From a virus, in IMG/VR virus record IMGVR_UViG_3300028129_000005, positions 103,740 through 167,739 of that record: a stretch of DNA of 64,000 nucleotides. One strand, written 5' to 3'. The translations under genes and the position numbers were made by a program. Positions within the stretch are counted from its first letter, which is position 1, and the number at the start of each line of letters is the position of its first letter. This document shows positions 16,407 through 26,121 of this stretch, in pieces. Under the pieces are notes generated by a model. That model did no database searches, was not told the DNA's origin, and was given only the letters and a program-made list of their open reading frames with translations.

Positions 16407-17502
16407 AGACTTTACATTCGACGATTTAAATAAGCAATTAGCTGATTTAAATCCATTAGGATCTATCATGGAAACTTCAAACTTTTCAAAGGTAACAGAT
16501 TGGATTCACACAGGAAATTATCATTTGAACGCATGTGTATCAGGTTCATTATTTAAAGGATGGCCAAACAATAGATCATCATCTATCGCTGGTCCTTCAG
16601 GAACAGGTAAAACATTCTTAATGTTAAACACAGTTAGAGAAGCTATTGATAAAGGATATAGTGTAATTTATTATGATTCTGAAGCAGCCGTTGATAAGGA
16701 ACAAATGGAAAAGTTTGGAATTGATACTTCCAAAGTAAATTACCAACCTACAAATACAGTTCAAGATTTTAGAACTTCTGTAACTACAATTACTAAGAAA
16801 ATGCAAGATGCTAAAAGAGCAGGTGGTGAAGTTCCTAAAGTAATGATTATTTTAGATTCAGCCGGTAACTTAGCGACTGCGAAAGAAATAGCAGATGCAG
16901 CAAGTGGTTCTGACAAATCAGATATGACTAGATCTAAGGTTTTAAAATCTATCTTTAGAATTATAATGACTCCATTAGCAGATCTTAAAATACCTTTCTT
17001 ATTTACAAACCATACATACCAATCTCAATCCTTTATTCCAATGCAAATCGCAGGTGGTGGAACAGGACCACAGTATGCAGCATCAATTGTACTGATGTTA
17101 AACAAGGCTCAATTAAAGGACGGAGCTGAAAAAGTAGGTATTATAGTTACGGCTAAACCTGATAAAAATAGATTTGCAAAGCCACATCCTATTAAGTTTC
17201 ACTTAAACTTTACAGAAGGTATGAATCCTTATGTTGGATTAGAACAATATGCTACATGGGATATTTGTGGAATTACTAGAGGAAATATTGTAAAAGGAGA
17301 AAAGATTCCAAAGGCAACAGCAAGAACATGGATATGTAAACACCTAGATCATACTGTTGCGAATAAAGATTTCTTTTCTGAAATGGTATTTACACAAACC
17401 GTACTAGAGCAAATCGAATCGCACATTCAACCTTTGTTTAATTACAACACTGAAATTTCTGAAATTGACGTAGAAGAAATGTTAGAAGATAGTGAAGCAT
17501 AA
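16393..17502 (+). CDS. uvsX: UvsX/RecA-like recombinase
   Basis: 369 residues with the RecA fold. Walker A is GPSGTGKT (67-74), then a YYDSEAAV strand, Walker B VMIILDSAGNL and TNHTYQS. Closest in layout to T4 UvsX. It forms filaments on single-stranded DNA for recombination-dependent replication and repair. The gene overlaps the upstream small gene by 14 bases and its stop shares a base with the next ATG. Confidence 0.92.
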   Translation: MAKNKDFTFDDLNKQLADLNPLGSIMETSNFSKVTDWIHTGNYHLNACVSGSLFKGWPNNRSSSIAGPSGTGKTFLMLNTVREAIDKGYSVIYYDSEAAVDKEQMEKFGIDTSKVNYQPTNTVQDFRTSVTTITKKMQDAKRAGGEVPKVMIILDSAGNLATAKEIADAASGSDKSDMTRSKVLKSIFRIIMTPLADLKIPFLFTNHTYQSQSFIPMQIAGGGTGPQYAASIVLMLNKAQLKDGAEKVGIIVTAKPDKNRFAKPHPIKFHLNFTEGMNPYVGLEQYATWDICGITRGNIVKGEKIPKATARTWICKHLDHTVANKDFFSEMVFTQTVLEQIESHIQPLFNYNTEISEIDVEEMLEDSEA

Positions 17503-17813
17503 TGAAGTTGAACATAAACAAGATAAACGAAGATAAGCTTCCAATTAAATATATTCTGGGAATACAAGAAGAATTAGAATCTTTTCCCGATGCATTTGAC
17601 ATTATGCATATATTTATAACTAGAGCAGTGAGACAGCCTGACAGACAAAAGGCGTCTTTCACCAAACATGCTCTCAATAAATATTTCGCAAAGGGGAAAA
17701 ATGAAAATGTAGAATCCGGATTAAATGAAGCAATTGGTATGGGACTAATAGAACAAACCAATTCGAACGAAGGTAAAGAAGCTTATAAAATATTAATTAA
17801 CCCATTCCTATGA
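17502..17813 (+). CDS. Hypothetical, possible winged-helix protein
   Basis: 103 residues. The stretch TKHALNKYFAKGKNENVESGLNEAIGMGLIEQ looks like helix-turn-helix plus a wing, a pattern found in small phage transcription or replication factors. Position after uvsX gives no firm function. Overlaps both neighbours. Confidence 0.45.
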   Translation: MKLNINKINEDKLPIKYILGIQEELESFPDAFDIMHIFITRAVRQPDRQKASFTKHALNKYFAKGKNENVESGLNEAIGMGLIEQTNSNEGKEAYKILINPFL

Positions 17814-18403
17814 TAACAATTAGAGACAACTTTATTAAAGATGAAAAACTCCTCAGAGATATTGCAAATGATAACACATTTTTTGCAGATCCAGGTGTTT
17901 ATTACTGGTGGAAAGGATGGTTCAACGAAGAACCAGGCCATGAACCTACAGTAAAACAAAGGCTTATATCAGCTATTTGGGCAAATGATTGCCCAATATC
18001 TGAAGTATGGGATATAGCAGGATTTGAATATTGGACAGGTATTCAGTCTGCTAATCCTACATTAGGACATAAGGACAATTTAGGATTTCATTTTGATAAA
18101 GATGAATCTTGGTTCAAGAAAACCAACGGAGAAGAAATAGTAAGACCTGTAATAGGCACTGTATATTATCCGCCACAGCCTGAGTTTGAAGGAGGAGAAT
18201 TAATAGTTCATACTGCAGGAAAGGATAAAGCGCCTGATGTAATTCAAACCCGACCTAATAGATTAATTATATTTAGAGCAGGTGATGATGTCCATGCAGT
18301 CGATACGGTTACTAAGGGAACTAGAAAGGCAATTGCAATTAATTTATGGTCAGATGTACCTTTTGCAAAAACAAATGGTGATTTAGTGGTAGAACAAGTA
18401 TAA
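17810..18403 (+). CDS. 2-oxoglutarate/Fe(II)-dependent oxygenase
   Basis: 197 residues with the double-stranded beta-helix iron site: HFD (HxD) in GFHFDKDES near residue 89, distal His in DDVHAVDTV near 162, and Arg in GTRKAIAI for 2-oxoglutarate. The GTVYYPPQ and GGELIVH strands fit the prolyl-hydroxylase-like branch common in marine T4-like phages. The substrate (protein, nucleobase or metabolite) is unknown. It overlaps the preceding gene by four bases. Confidence 0.85.
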   Translation: MITIRDNFIKDEKLLRDIANDNTFFADPGVYYWWKGWFNEEPGHEPTVKQRLISAIWANDCPISEVWDIAGFEYWTGIQSANPTLGHKDNLGFHFDKDESWFKKTNGEEIVRPVIGTVYYPPQPEFEGGELIVHTAGKDKAPDVIQTRPNRLIIFRAGDDVHAVDTVTKGTRKAIAINLWSDVPFAKTNGDLVVEQV

Positions 18404-18413
18404 AAACTATAAT

Positions 18414-19727
18414 ATGAAATTTGGACCTGATTTTGAAAAAATATTCTTTAAATTATCTTTACAGAAACCCAAGTATCTAGGAAATATTAAACGAGGATTC
18501 TACACCTCAGAAGATATTGACTTAATACACTTCCTTGCTACTAAGTTCTATGATAAGTTTCATGAAACTCCTTCTAACGAGCAAATGAAACTGCTTATTA
18601 AGAATGATAAGATTTCAGGAAAGGTTGAAGAGTCTATTATAGATATTGTATATAATGTAGACCTTGACCAATATGACGAAGAATGGTTAACTTCTACAGC
18701 CGAAGCATGGATTAAATGGCGTAACTTTGATAATACTCTTATAGATACTATCGAGTATATTAAAACAACTGAAGTAACACCGGATAATGCAGACTCGATC
18801 ATCTCTAAGGTTAAAACTTTAATTAATGATAGAAACTCTATCGTATTTAACTCTGACCTAGGATTAGACTTCTTTAAACCAGAGGATCACTCTTTCGAAG
18901 ATGCCGTTAAAGTATCTACAGGATATAACTTTTTAGATCGAGCCTTAAATGGTGGTTATGATAAAGATGGTTCTTTAGTTGTTTATGTAGGTGAACAGAA
19001 TATCGGTAAATCAATTTACCTTGCTAACGATGCCGCTAATTTTGTAAAGATGGGAACAAACACTGCGGTAATCACTGCAGAAATGTCAGCTATTAAATTT
19101 ATGAAAAGAATCGGTTCTAATTTACTAAGCATAAATATTTCAGACTACGAAGAAAAATCTAAAAATTCTGATTTGATCAAAAGAAAATTAGAAACAGTAG
19201 GAGACGGCTTTACTCCCCCTGGTCAATTATTTGTAAAACAATTTCCAACATCACAGGCGACTGTTCCAGATATTGAAGCATACTTAAAGCAAATTGAAGA
19301 AGAAAGAAAAATAAAACTAGGTGCAGTAGTTATTGACTATATTAATATTCTTTCTAATTTTAGAAATCCTAATTCTGAAAACACATATCTTAAGATCAAG
19401 CAGATTGCAGAAGATCTTAGAGCAATGGGTGTAAGAAACGGATGGCTAATTGTAACAGCAACACAGATTACAAGAAACGGTTATAATTCAAGCGATATCA
19501 CAATGACAGATGTTGCAGAATCAGCAGGTCTATCACATACTGCAGATATTATGCTTGGTATTATACAAGACGATATGATGAGAGCTAGTTATGAATACTG
19601 GCTTAAAATATTGAAAATACGAGACGGTGAAGGTAGAGGATCTAAATGTAAATTAGGAATTAACTATAATTACATGAGACTTACAGAGACCGATGAAGTT
19701 ACTAATTCTAACATACACAGCTTATAA
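18414..19727 (+). CDS. gp41: Replicative DNA helicase, T4 gp41/DnaB-like
   Basis: 437 residues. The N-terminal helical domain (1-150) is followed by a RecA-like motor with Walker A GEQNIGKS near residue 195, ITAEMS, and Walker B GAVVIDYINIL near 303, then TATQITR. It is the 5'-3' helicase of the phage fork. It lies upstream of gp47 and gp46, the T4-like replication-recombination order. Confidence 0.9.
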   Translation: MKFGPDFEKIFFKLSLQKPKYLGNIKRGFYTSEDIDLIHFLATKFYDKFHETPSNEQMKLLIKNDKISGKVEESIIDIVYNVDLDQYDEEWLTSTAEAWIKWRNFDNTLIDTIEYIKTTEVTPDNADSIISKVKTLINDRNSIVFNSDLGLDFFKPEDHSFEDAVKVSTGYNFLDRALNGGYDKDGSLVVYVGEQNIGKSIYLANDAANFVKMGTNTAVITAEMSAIKFMKRIGSNLLSINISDYEEKSKNSDLIKRKLETVGDGFTPPGQLFVKQFPTSQATVPDIEAYLKQIEEERKIKLGAVVIDYINILSNFRNPNSENTYLKIKQIAEDLRAMGVRNGWLIVTATQITRNGYNSSDITMTDVAESAGLSHTADIMLGIIQDDMMRASYEYWLKILKIRDGEGRGSKCKLGINYNYMRLTETDEVTNSNIHSL

Positions 19728-19729
19728 TT

Positions 19730-20176
19730 ATGAGAACAAAAAGAGATAAAATATTTGACAACACTTTCGAAGACGGCGGAGACTTTGAACTAAATGGAAC
19801 TATTTCATTTAACCTTAATCCACAATACACGGATAACAGAGACGAAGAAGATAAAATAGAAAGTGAACAAATCAGAAATAAGATTCATGAATTAATAGAG
19901 GCTTCAAGATTTAAGAAGTTTAATGAGGTAGATGAATTTCAGCAGATAACTAAATTAAGAAAATTAGACATAAATGAAGTGTATGGGTTTATGTATGACG
20001 AACTAAGCACAAAGTTTTCTATAATAGATTTATTTTCAGAACTATGCGATTACTTTAATATCAATCCAACTAAATTTTATTCTTCACTAAGTAACAAATA
20101 TAAGGAAGCCCTTATTCAAGAACTTGACAAGAAAACAAACGTCTTAAAAAGAAAGAACATAAATAAACTTTTCTAA
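19730..20176 (+). CDS. Hypothetical protein between helicase and gp47
   Basis: 148 residues, charged; the C-terminal half is helical (ELSTKFSIIDLFSELCDYF). It is two bases from both neighbours, so it is co-translated with gp41 and gp47. A helicase-accessory role would suit the place but no sequence motif shows it. Confidence 0.55.
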   Translation: MRTKRDKIFDNTFEDGGDFELNGTISFNLNPQYTDNRDEEDKIESEQIRNKIHELIEASRFKKFNEVDEFQQITKLRKLDINEVYGFMYDELSTKFSIIDLFSELCDYFNINPTKFYSSLSNKYKEALIQELDKKTNVLKRKNINKLF

Positions 20177-20178
20177 AA

Positions 20179-21294
20179 ATGATAGAGCCAAAGGTATTAG
20201 AGAAACCAGTAAATAGAATCTGGATTCTCGGAGATATGCACCTTGGAGTTCGTTCTAATTCTCTGGAATGGTTACAGACACAGAAAGATTTTTACGAAAA
20301 CCAATTTATTCCAACACTAAAAAGAGATGTCAAAGAAGGCGACATTTTAGTTCAGGTTGGAGACGCATTCGATAATAGACAAAGTATAAACTTAAGAGTT
20401 CTGCACTATGCAGTAGATCTTTTTGAAAGATTAGGTGAAATTTTGCCAGTTCATGTTATATGCGGTAACCATGATATATGGGCTAAAAAATCCAATGATG
20501 TAAGTTCAATAGATTCTTTAAAGTGGATTCCTAACGTTGCAGTATATAAGGAACCTAGGGAATTTAAATGGGGAGGAAAGAAAGTTCTCTTAATGCCATG
20601 GAGAAGAGATTCCACACATGAAGCAGAAACACTTGCACAATTTCCAAATTCAGATATTGTATTTTGCCATTCTGAAGTTTCAGGAGTTTCTTTAAATTCT
20701 AAAGTTAAAAACCACCATGGAACAGATACTATTTCTTATAAAAACTATGATGCAGTTTATTCAGGACATATTCATTATAGACAAACTAAAGGAAAGTTAA
20801 GATTAGTAGGAACTCCTTACGAATTAACAAGATCTGATTCGGGTAACACTAAGGGCTTTGATATGGTTGATCTAGGAACCATGGAAGAAACCTTTTACGA
20901 AAATACTATATCACCTAAGTTCGTAAAGTTTTATCTTACAGGTCTTTACAATGTTTCTCTTGGTGAATTTAAAGATAAGATTAGAAATAATTATGTAGAT
21001 TTATATGTTCCTTCTAATATTGCAACAACAAGTGCACTGTCAAGATTAATAAACAAAATACAAAAAATAGGTAGAAGAATAGAACCAAACATATATGAAT
21101 TAGATTCTTTCTTAGATAAGGACTTATATGATATGGATGAAATAGAAGATCTCTATAAGAACTATAACATTCTACACCTATGTAATACGTTCGTTGATGG
21201 TCTTCCACATGATGACGAAACTAGAGAAAGAGTTAAGACTAGTTTAAAAAACTTGCATGATAAGTGTGCATATAATTACGATAACGAAGCATGA
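20179..21294 (+). CDS. gp47: Recombination nuclease subunit gp47 (SbcD/Mre11-like)
   Basis: 371 residues of the calcineurin-like nuclease family. Metal-site motifs are GDMHLG (16-21 region), VGDAFDNR, CGNHD near 95, FCHSEV and SGHIHYRQ. All expected ligands are present, in contrast to the degenerate homologue at 60962. It works with gp46 to process DNA ends. Overlaps gp46 by four bases. Confidence 0.92.
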   Translation: MIEPKVLEKPVNRIWILGDMHLGVRSNSLEWLQTQKDFYENQFIPTLKRDVKEGDILVQVGDAFDNRQSINLRVLHYAVDLFERLGEILPVHVICGNHDIWAKKSNDVSSIDSLKWIPNVAVYKEPREFKWGGKKVLLMPWRRDSTHEAETLAQFPNSDIVFCHSEVSGVSLNSKVKNHHGTDTISYKNYDAVYSGHIHYRQTKGKLRLVGTPYELTRSDSGNTKGFDMVDLGTMEETFYENTISPKFVKFYLTGLYNVSLGEFKDKIRNNYVDLYVPSNIATTSALSRLINKIQKIGRRIEPNIYELDSFLDKDLYDMDEIEDLYKNYNILHLCNTFVDGLPHDDETRERVKTSLKNLHDKCAYNYDNEA

Positions 21295-22964
21295 AAATCA
21301 AATCAATAGAATTTAAAAACTTTGCATCATACGGAAATTCAATTCAAAGGATAGAATTCGAAGATGATAAAGCGGAGTTGTTATTAACTCTTGGTAAAAA
21401 TGGTCATGGTAAAACTACCATCGCCAATGCAATAGTATATGCGCTATACGGTAAAGTTGAAGGTGTTAAGATGGCGGACCTTCCTAATAGAATTAATAAG
21501 GAATTATGGGTAAGAATAGAACTTCAATGTAAAGGAACTATAGTAGAAATCGAGAGAGGTTTGATGCCTAATAGATTTAAAGTTCTTTTAAATGGAATTG
21601 AATTTGATAAAGCAGGTAAGAAATCAGTTCAGGATTATTTAGAAGAAGAGATATTCGGAATCCCATATCATGTATTTAAAAACATTATAATTTTATCTGT
21701 AAATGATTTTAAGTCGTTCTTAACAATGACAAATCATGATAAAAGACAAATCATCGATAAAATGTTTGGATTCTCCATCCTTAATGATATGCAAAAGCAG
21801 ATTAAAGATGAAAGAAGAGATCTTAAAATAGAATTAGATTCTTATGAAAAAGAATTAAGCCAGCTTAGTGAAAATATAGTTTCAGTTAATATGAAATTAA
21901 ATCAATTACTAGCAGAAGCTGACACTAAAAACAAAGAAGAAATAGAATCTTTGAAAACTAGTCTTAAAAAATATGATTCTAATAGAATTAAATTAGAAGA
22001 GGCAAGCACCAAAGTATCTAAAATGATTACTTCTAATTCTTCTGACTTACAGGAAAAACAATCTAAATATACTTCACTTAAATATGAGTTAGTAGAATTA
22101 AAGAAAAAGCTAGCGTTATATGAAACTGATAAATGTCCAACATGTGAAGGCGAACTAACCTCTTCTTTTCACCAAGAAAGAAAAAAAGAAATAGAGTCTA
22201 AGGCAGAATCTCTTCCTTCTGATATCTCAAAGGCAGAAACAAAGGTGAATGATATTAAATCTAATATTTCAGATTTAAGAATTAAGGACAAGGCAATTAA
22301 CGATAAAGTGTCTACTATTAATACTAACATTAGAAATTTAAAGAATGAATTAGTAAAGATAAAAGATTCTTTAAATTCTAATAATGATTTTTCACACTTA
22401 AAGCAAATCATTGAAGAATTCGAAATACAAGAATCATCAAAGTCAAATTTAAAGGATGAAACTTCTGGTAACTATAATTTCTTAGAAATAATAGAAGAGG
22501 TTCTAGGTGAAGATGGCGTTAAGAACCTTGCAATTCAAACTATTTTACCAGGTCTTAATGCTAATATTGCCGCAATGGGTCAGACAATGCACTTACCTTT
22601 CCATATAAGATTCGATGAAAAGTTTAATTGTCTTATTAATCATTTAGGAGAAGAGATCAATCCACTTACATTATCTACAGGTGAAAGAAAGAAGGCAGAC
22701 TTTATTATAATTATTGCTATCATTAAAATACTTAAGTTAAGATTTCCACAATTAAATCTTTTATTCTTAGACGAGTTATTATCTTCAGTAGATGCAGATG
22801 GAGTCCATAATATTCTTAAAATTCTATCACAGGTTATTAAAGATAGTAAGATTAATACTTTCGTAATTAATCACACCGTTCTTCCCCATGAATTATTTGA
22901 TAAAAAGATACAAATATATAGAGAAAATGGATTCTCTAAACTCGAGATAGAGGTTATAGAATAA
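21291..22964 (+). CDS. gp46: Recombination ATPase subunit gp46 (SbcC/Rad50-like)
   Basis: 557 residues. Walker A is GKNGHGKT (35-42). Long coiled coils flank a zinc hook CPTCEGE near residue 282. The ABC signature is LSTGERKK and Walker B is LLFLDELLSSVD near the C-terminus. The coiled coil is short compared with bacterial SbcC, as in T4. Forms the gp46/gp47 complex that resects ends for recombination. Confidence 0.93.
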   Translation: MKIKSIEFKNFASYGNSIQRIEFEDDKAELLLTLGKNGHGKTTIANAIVYALYGKVEGVKMADLPNRINKELWVRIELQCKGTIVEIERGLMPNRFKVLLNGIEFDKAGKKSVQDYLEEEIFGIPYHVFKNIIILSVNDFKSFLTMTNHDKRQIIDKMFGFSILNDMQKQIKDERRDLKIELDSYEKELSQLSENIVSVNMKLNQLLAEADTKNKEEIESLKTSLKKYDSNRIKLEEASTKVSKMITSNSSDLQEKQSKYTSLKYELVELKKKLALYETDKCPTCEGELTSSFHQERKKEIESKAESLPSDISKAETKVNDIKSNISDLRIKDKAINDKVSTINTNIRNLKNELVKIKDSLNSNNDFSHLKQIIEEFEIQESSKSNLKDETSGNYNFLEIIEEVLGEDGVKNLAIQTILPGLNANIAAMGQTMHLPFHIRFDEKFNCLINHLGEEINPLTLSTGERKKADFIIIIAIIKILKLRFPQLNLLFLDELLSSVDADGVHNILKILSQVIKDSKINTFVINHTVLPHELFDKKIQIYRENGFSKLEIEVIE

Positions 22965-22965
22965 A

Positions 22966-22973
22966 GATATATA
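22966..22973 (+). promoter_or_regulatory. Late-promoter-like octamer GATATATA
   Basis: Lies immediately after the gp46 stop, 27 bases before the AAA+ ATPase start. This places that ATPase in the late class and not with the replication genes upstream. Confidence 0.55.
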
Positions 22974-23000
22974 AATCAAATAAAAAGATTTCACTTAAAC

Positions 23001-24338
23001 ATGAATAATAAAATCTTAAAATACGATCAGTATTTAAATGAAGCTATGAAAACGGGTTCAATAGAACTTGTAAATCCTTCTCTAAATAAAGCAGCTACGA
23101 TAATCGCAAGATTTGTAAATAAGAAAACAAAGAAGGACTTTAAAAAGTTTCCATTTGAAATGATAACTGATATGGGTTCTGGAGTAATGTTTTACTCAAG
23201 TAAAGGTACAGAGGCATTTATGGTAACTCCCGCTGCTGCAAAAAACCCTGGTATTGTAGGTTCTATAATCTATTTCTCAGATGCAGCAGACGCTAAATCT
23301 GATTTTTCTATTTCATCTGAAACATTCCCAATTGTTAAATTAGTTGGAGAATTCGTTAGATTAATGGATAAAAAATACGTTGCATCTATACAAGAGTCAA
23401 TGTTATTAGAAAGAAGAACTAAAAGAGCATTCTCTAAAGAAGAAATTAAAATGATCGAGGCTAAATTAGCAGCTGGAATGGCCGTTAATAAAATAGCAGA
23501 CGAATTAGAAGTTCCTTATTCTTCAATCATGAATATTAAGAAAGGACAGCAGGTTGTAGTAAAACCTACCGCAGCTGAAACACAAAATGATATGACACTT
23601 AATGATAAGGTTAAATATCTTGAAGAAACAATGGAAGATATTTACGAAATATCAAGAAGAGTCGCTGCAGGTGCATTTAACTCTTTATTTATTTCAGGTA
23701 GAGCAGGTACTGGTAAAACATATAATGTAGAAAGAGCAATGAAAGATGAAGGTCTTGTTGACGAAGAAGATTACGTTATGGTTTCAGGTGCAGCATCTGT
23801 TATTATGATGTATAAGAAATTCTATCAATATAGAAATAAGACATTAATCTTTGATGACTGTGATGCAGTATTTAGAGATGAAAACGGTAGAAACTTAATG
23901 AAAGCGGCATTAGATACAAAGAAAGTAAGAAAAATCTCTTATTTAAAAAAGACTAAAGCAGTATATGATCCTAAAGATGTGAGTCCTGAAGAAGCATTCA
24001 CATTAGAAGAAAATGGAATTGTTCCTAACTCATTTGAATTCGCAGGAAGAGTAATTTTTATTTCGAATTTAGCAAAAGAAAAGGCAGATCCAGATGGAGC
24101 TATTAGATCTAGATCTATTTTAGTAGATGTAAATCCTGATGATGCAACCTTAATGGAAAGAATGGAAAGGTTATTACCCCATTTAGAACCTACCGAGATG
24201 CCACTTAAAGAAAAGGAAGAAATCTACGAATTTATGAAAAACGCAAACGATATTTCTATGAGAACATTCGTTAAAGCAGCTGGTTTAAAAATGTCAGGTT
24301 TACCAAACTGGCAAAGAGCAGCGACAAGATACCTATAA
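23001..24338 (+). CDS. AAA+ ATPase with capsid-targeting-like N-terminus
   Basis: 445 residues. The leader NNKILKYDQYLNEA matches the putative capsid-targeting peptides of other late proteins here. An uncharacterised domain (15-140) is followed by a helix-turn-helix-like stretch (MAVNKIADELEVPYSSIM, about 160-177). The AAA+ core has Walker A GRAGTGKT (about 233-240), Walker B TLIFDDCD (about 281-288), a sensor-like FISNLAK and an arginine-rich RSRS. It is behind a late-type box and followed after three bases by gp15. Role unknown; could be a prohead-packaged or assembly ATPase (inference). Confidence 0.75.
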   Translation: MNNKILKYDQYLNEAMKTGSIELVNPSLNKAATIIARFVNKKTKKDFKKFPFEMITDMGSGVMFYSSKGTEAFMVTPAAAKNPGIVGSIIYFSDAADAKSDFSISSETFPIVKLVGEFVRLMDKKYVASIQESMLLERRTKRAFSKEEIKMIEAKLAAGMAVNKIADELEVPYSSIMNIKKGQQVVVKPTAAETQNDMTLNDKVKYLEETMEDIYEISRRVAAGAFNSLFISGRAGTGKTYNVERAMKDEGLVDEEDYVMVSGAASVIMMYKKFYQYRNKTLIFDDCDAVFRDENGRNLMKAALDTKKVRKISYLKKTKAVYDPKDVSPEEAFTLEENGIVPNSFEFAGRVIFISNLAKEKADPDGAIRSRSILVDVNPDDATLMERMERLLPHLEPTEMPLKEKEEIYEFMKNANDISMRTFVKAAGLKMSGLPNWQRAATRYL

Positions 24339-24341
24339 TAA

Positions 24342-25235
24342 ATGGCTACATATAATCTTAAATATAACACGGACGATTCTGTAATTAGGCATATAATTAT
24401 CGGTCTATTGGCAGACTTAAATAATAAAGTTTGGTTTCAAAGACAAGTAAGCGCTAATGAGAGAAAGGATATAGACGTTCCTTTTTATTATTCGATCACA
24501 GGAGACGATCAATTTTTAAGAGATAATTTTCTATTTACAACAGCAAGTGGCGATGACTGCTACCCTGATCCTGGGTTTGCAGATGGAAATTACGATGTAA
24601 TTCCAAGAGGAGTCGCTAGAATTTCTTCAATATCTATAGAATCTTCTAAACTAGTCAATAAAAGAATAATGGGAAATTATTCTAGACTTGATGAAGAAGG
24701 AGCTCTACAAGCATATTCTTCTGAATTTGAAATGATTCCAATTTTAATAAATTTTGACATAGAAGTTTTAGTATCTTCAATGTTAGATTCTTTAAAGATT
24801 ACTGAAATGATAGTAAAGAAATTATATAAATCTAATTACTTTAACATAGAAGTAGGACATCTAGAAGAAGGAACGTACAGATTACCTTCGTATTATTCTT
24901 TACCGGATGATTATACAGTGGAGGCTCCAATAGATTTTGGATTCGACGATAAAGACAAATATAAAATAACATTTCCAATAGAAGTAAATTCATTTATACC
25001 TTCTTTCTCAAACACGCCAGACGGAAATCCAGGTTCTGGATCATCTGGAGAATCTGGAGAATCTAGAGCATATAGATATGGTTCAGGTGGATCTTCTGAA
25101 TTTCACGCTGGAAATAGGATGTTTGAAATAAAACAAAAATCAATTACATCTAATAAAGGAGAGGCAAAGGATGAGCAATCACAGGCACAACCTGACAATC
25201 CTAACATAATTGATGAAAACGATACAGATATATAG
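24342..25235 (+). CDS. gp15: Tail sheath stabiliser/tail completion protein, gp15-like
   Basis: 297 residues. Similarity to T4 gp15 is visible by eye. LLADLNNKVWFQRQV with DVPFYYS aligns with the T4 GDLFSN/IKRQL/VPITYAS segment, FEMIPILINFDIEV with its IYELSIFTRYE strand, and ITFPIEVNSFIPSF with LTFEVNGWMYPP. The C-terminal 80 residues are a Gly/Ser-rich, probably disordered tail. In T4, gp15 caps the tail tube and sheath for head joining. Confidence 0.75.
   Translation: MATYNLKYNTDDSVIRHIIIGLLADLNNKVWFQRQVSANERKDIDVPFYYSITGDDQFLRDNFLFTTASGDDCYPDPGFADGNYDVIPRGVARISSISIESSKLVNKRIMGNYSRLDEEGALQAYSSEFEMIPILINFDIEVLVSSMLDSLKITEMIVKKLYKSNYFNIEVGHLEEGTYRLPSYYSLPDDYTVEAPIDFGFDDKDKYKITFPIEVNSFIPSFSNTPDGNPGSGSSGESGESRAYRYGSGGSSEFHAGNRMFEIKQKSITSNKGEAKDEQSQAQPDNPNIIDENDTDI
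25227..25234 (+). promoter_or_regulatory. Late-promoter-like octamer GATATATA
   Basis: Overlaps the last codons of the gp15-like gene, 30 bases before the start at 25265. Confidence 0.5.
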
Positions 25236-25264
25236 TTAAACAATAAAATTAAACGAATAATAAA

Positions 25265-26017
25265 ATGACAAACATGTTAGCACCTTTCGTAAAAATTGAA
25301 GAAAACGTTCAATTCTATTTAAATAATAGAGCTTACGAAATAAAAGAAAACAACATTGAAATTATCGAAAGACCAACTAATAAAGAATTTTTAAACGCAA
25401 TTTCTGCTTTTGAAAACTTCGATATAGTAGGAAACGATATCAAATGGTATAACAAAGGTTCAAAATTTATTTACAACATTGAAGAAGGAAAGTTCTACAA
25501 TGGAACATCTGAAATTACTGAATCATTCTCAACATACGTATTAGCCAGCGGACTAGTTAGATATGACAACAAAAATAAAGCTGAATTATTTGAAAGCCTT
25601 TCTACTATTGTAGAAAATTTCATGTATTTAGACTTCGCTACCACGTATAAGAAGGGAGGTGTCACTGTTGATTTATTTAAATTAGATGAAAATCTATTTA
25701 TTTCAAGATTCAACAAAGACACCAAATTAAATAAATTCTTTTCAGCTACCGCTAACGAAGCAGTATCTTATATTAAAGCAGAAACTTCAGAAGACGCTTC
25801 AGCTGTAGTAATTGAAATGCTAGAAGGAGAAACTTTAGAACTTGCTAAGAAATCTGAAGAAATTTCAAAGTTTGAAGAAATGATTTCTTTCTTAAAAGAT
25901 CAAAGAGGTTTATTAGCTGAAGCTGATAAATCAATTGAAGAAATTAAAGCTGCTGATGCTTTAATTAATTCAGAGATTAAAGTATGGGAAGATAAGATCG
26001 AAGCTTTAAACGCATAA
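25265..26017 (+). CDS. Hypothetical late protein with coiled-coil C-terminus
   Basis: 250 acidic residues. The first 150 have mixed strand/helix character; the last 70 (EEISKFEEMISFLKDQRGLL onward) look like an antiparallel coiled coil. It has its own late-type box and terminator, so it is a single-gene late unit, possibly a virion protein made in quantity. No family recognised. Confidence 0.55.
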   Translation: MTNMLAPFVKIEENVQFYLNNRAYEIKENNIEIIERPTNKEFLNAISAFENFDIVGNDIKWYNKGSKFIYNIEEGKFYNGTSEITESFSTYVLASGLVRYDNKNKAELFESLSTIVENFMYLDFATTYKKGGVTVDLFKLDENLFISRFNKDTKLNKFFSATANEAVSYIKAETSEDASAVVIEMLEGETLELAKKSEEISKFEEMISFLKDQRGLLAEADKSIEEIKAADALINSEIKVWEDKIEALNA

Positions 26018-26039
26018 GACGTATCATCGTAAAATAGAG

Positions 26040-26062
26040 AAGGGACCATTGGTCCCTTTTTT
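26040..26062 (+). terminator. Rho-independent terminator
   Basis: Eight-base-pair stem AAGGGACC / GGTCCCTT with a three-base loop and a T run. Confidence 0.85.
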
Positions 26063-26121
26063 AGGTTAATAAACTTTTTAACATTTTTGAGTATAATCTC
26101 TATAAATAAACCAACAACATT

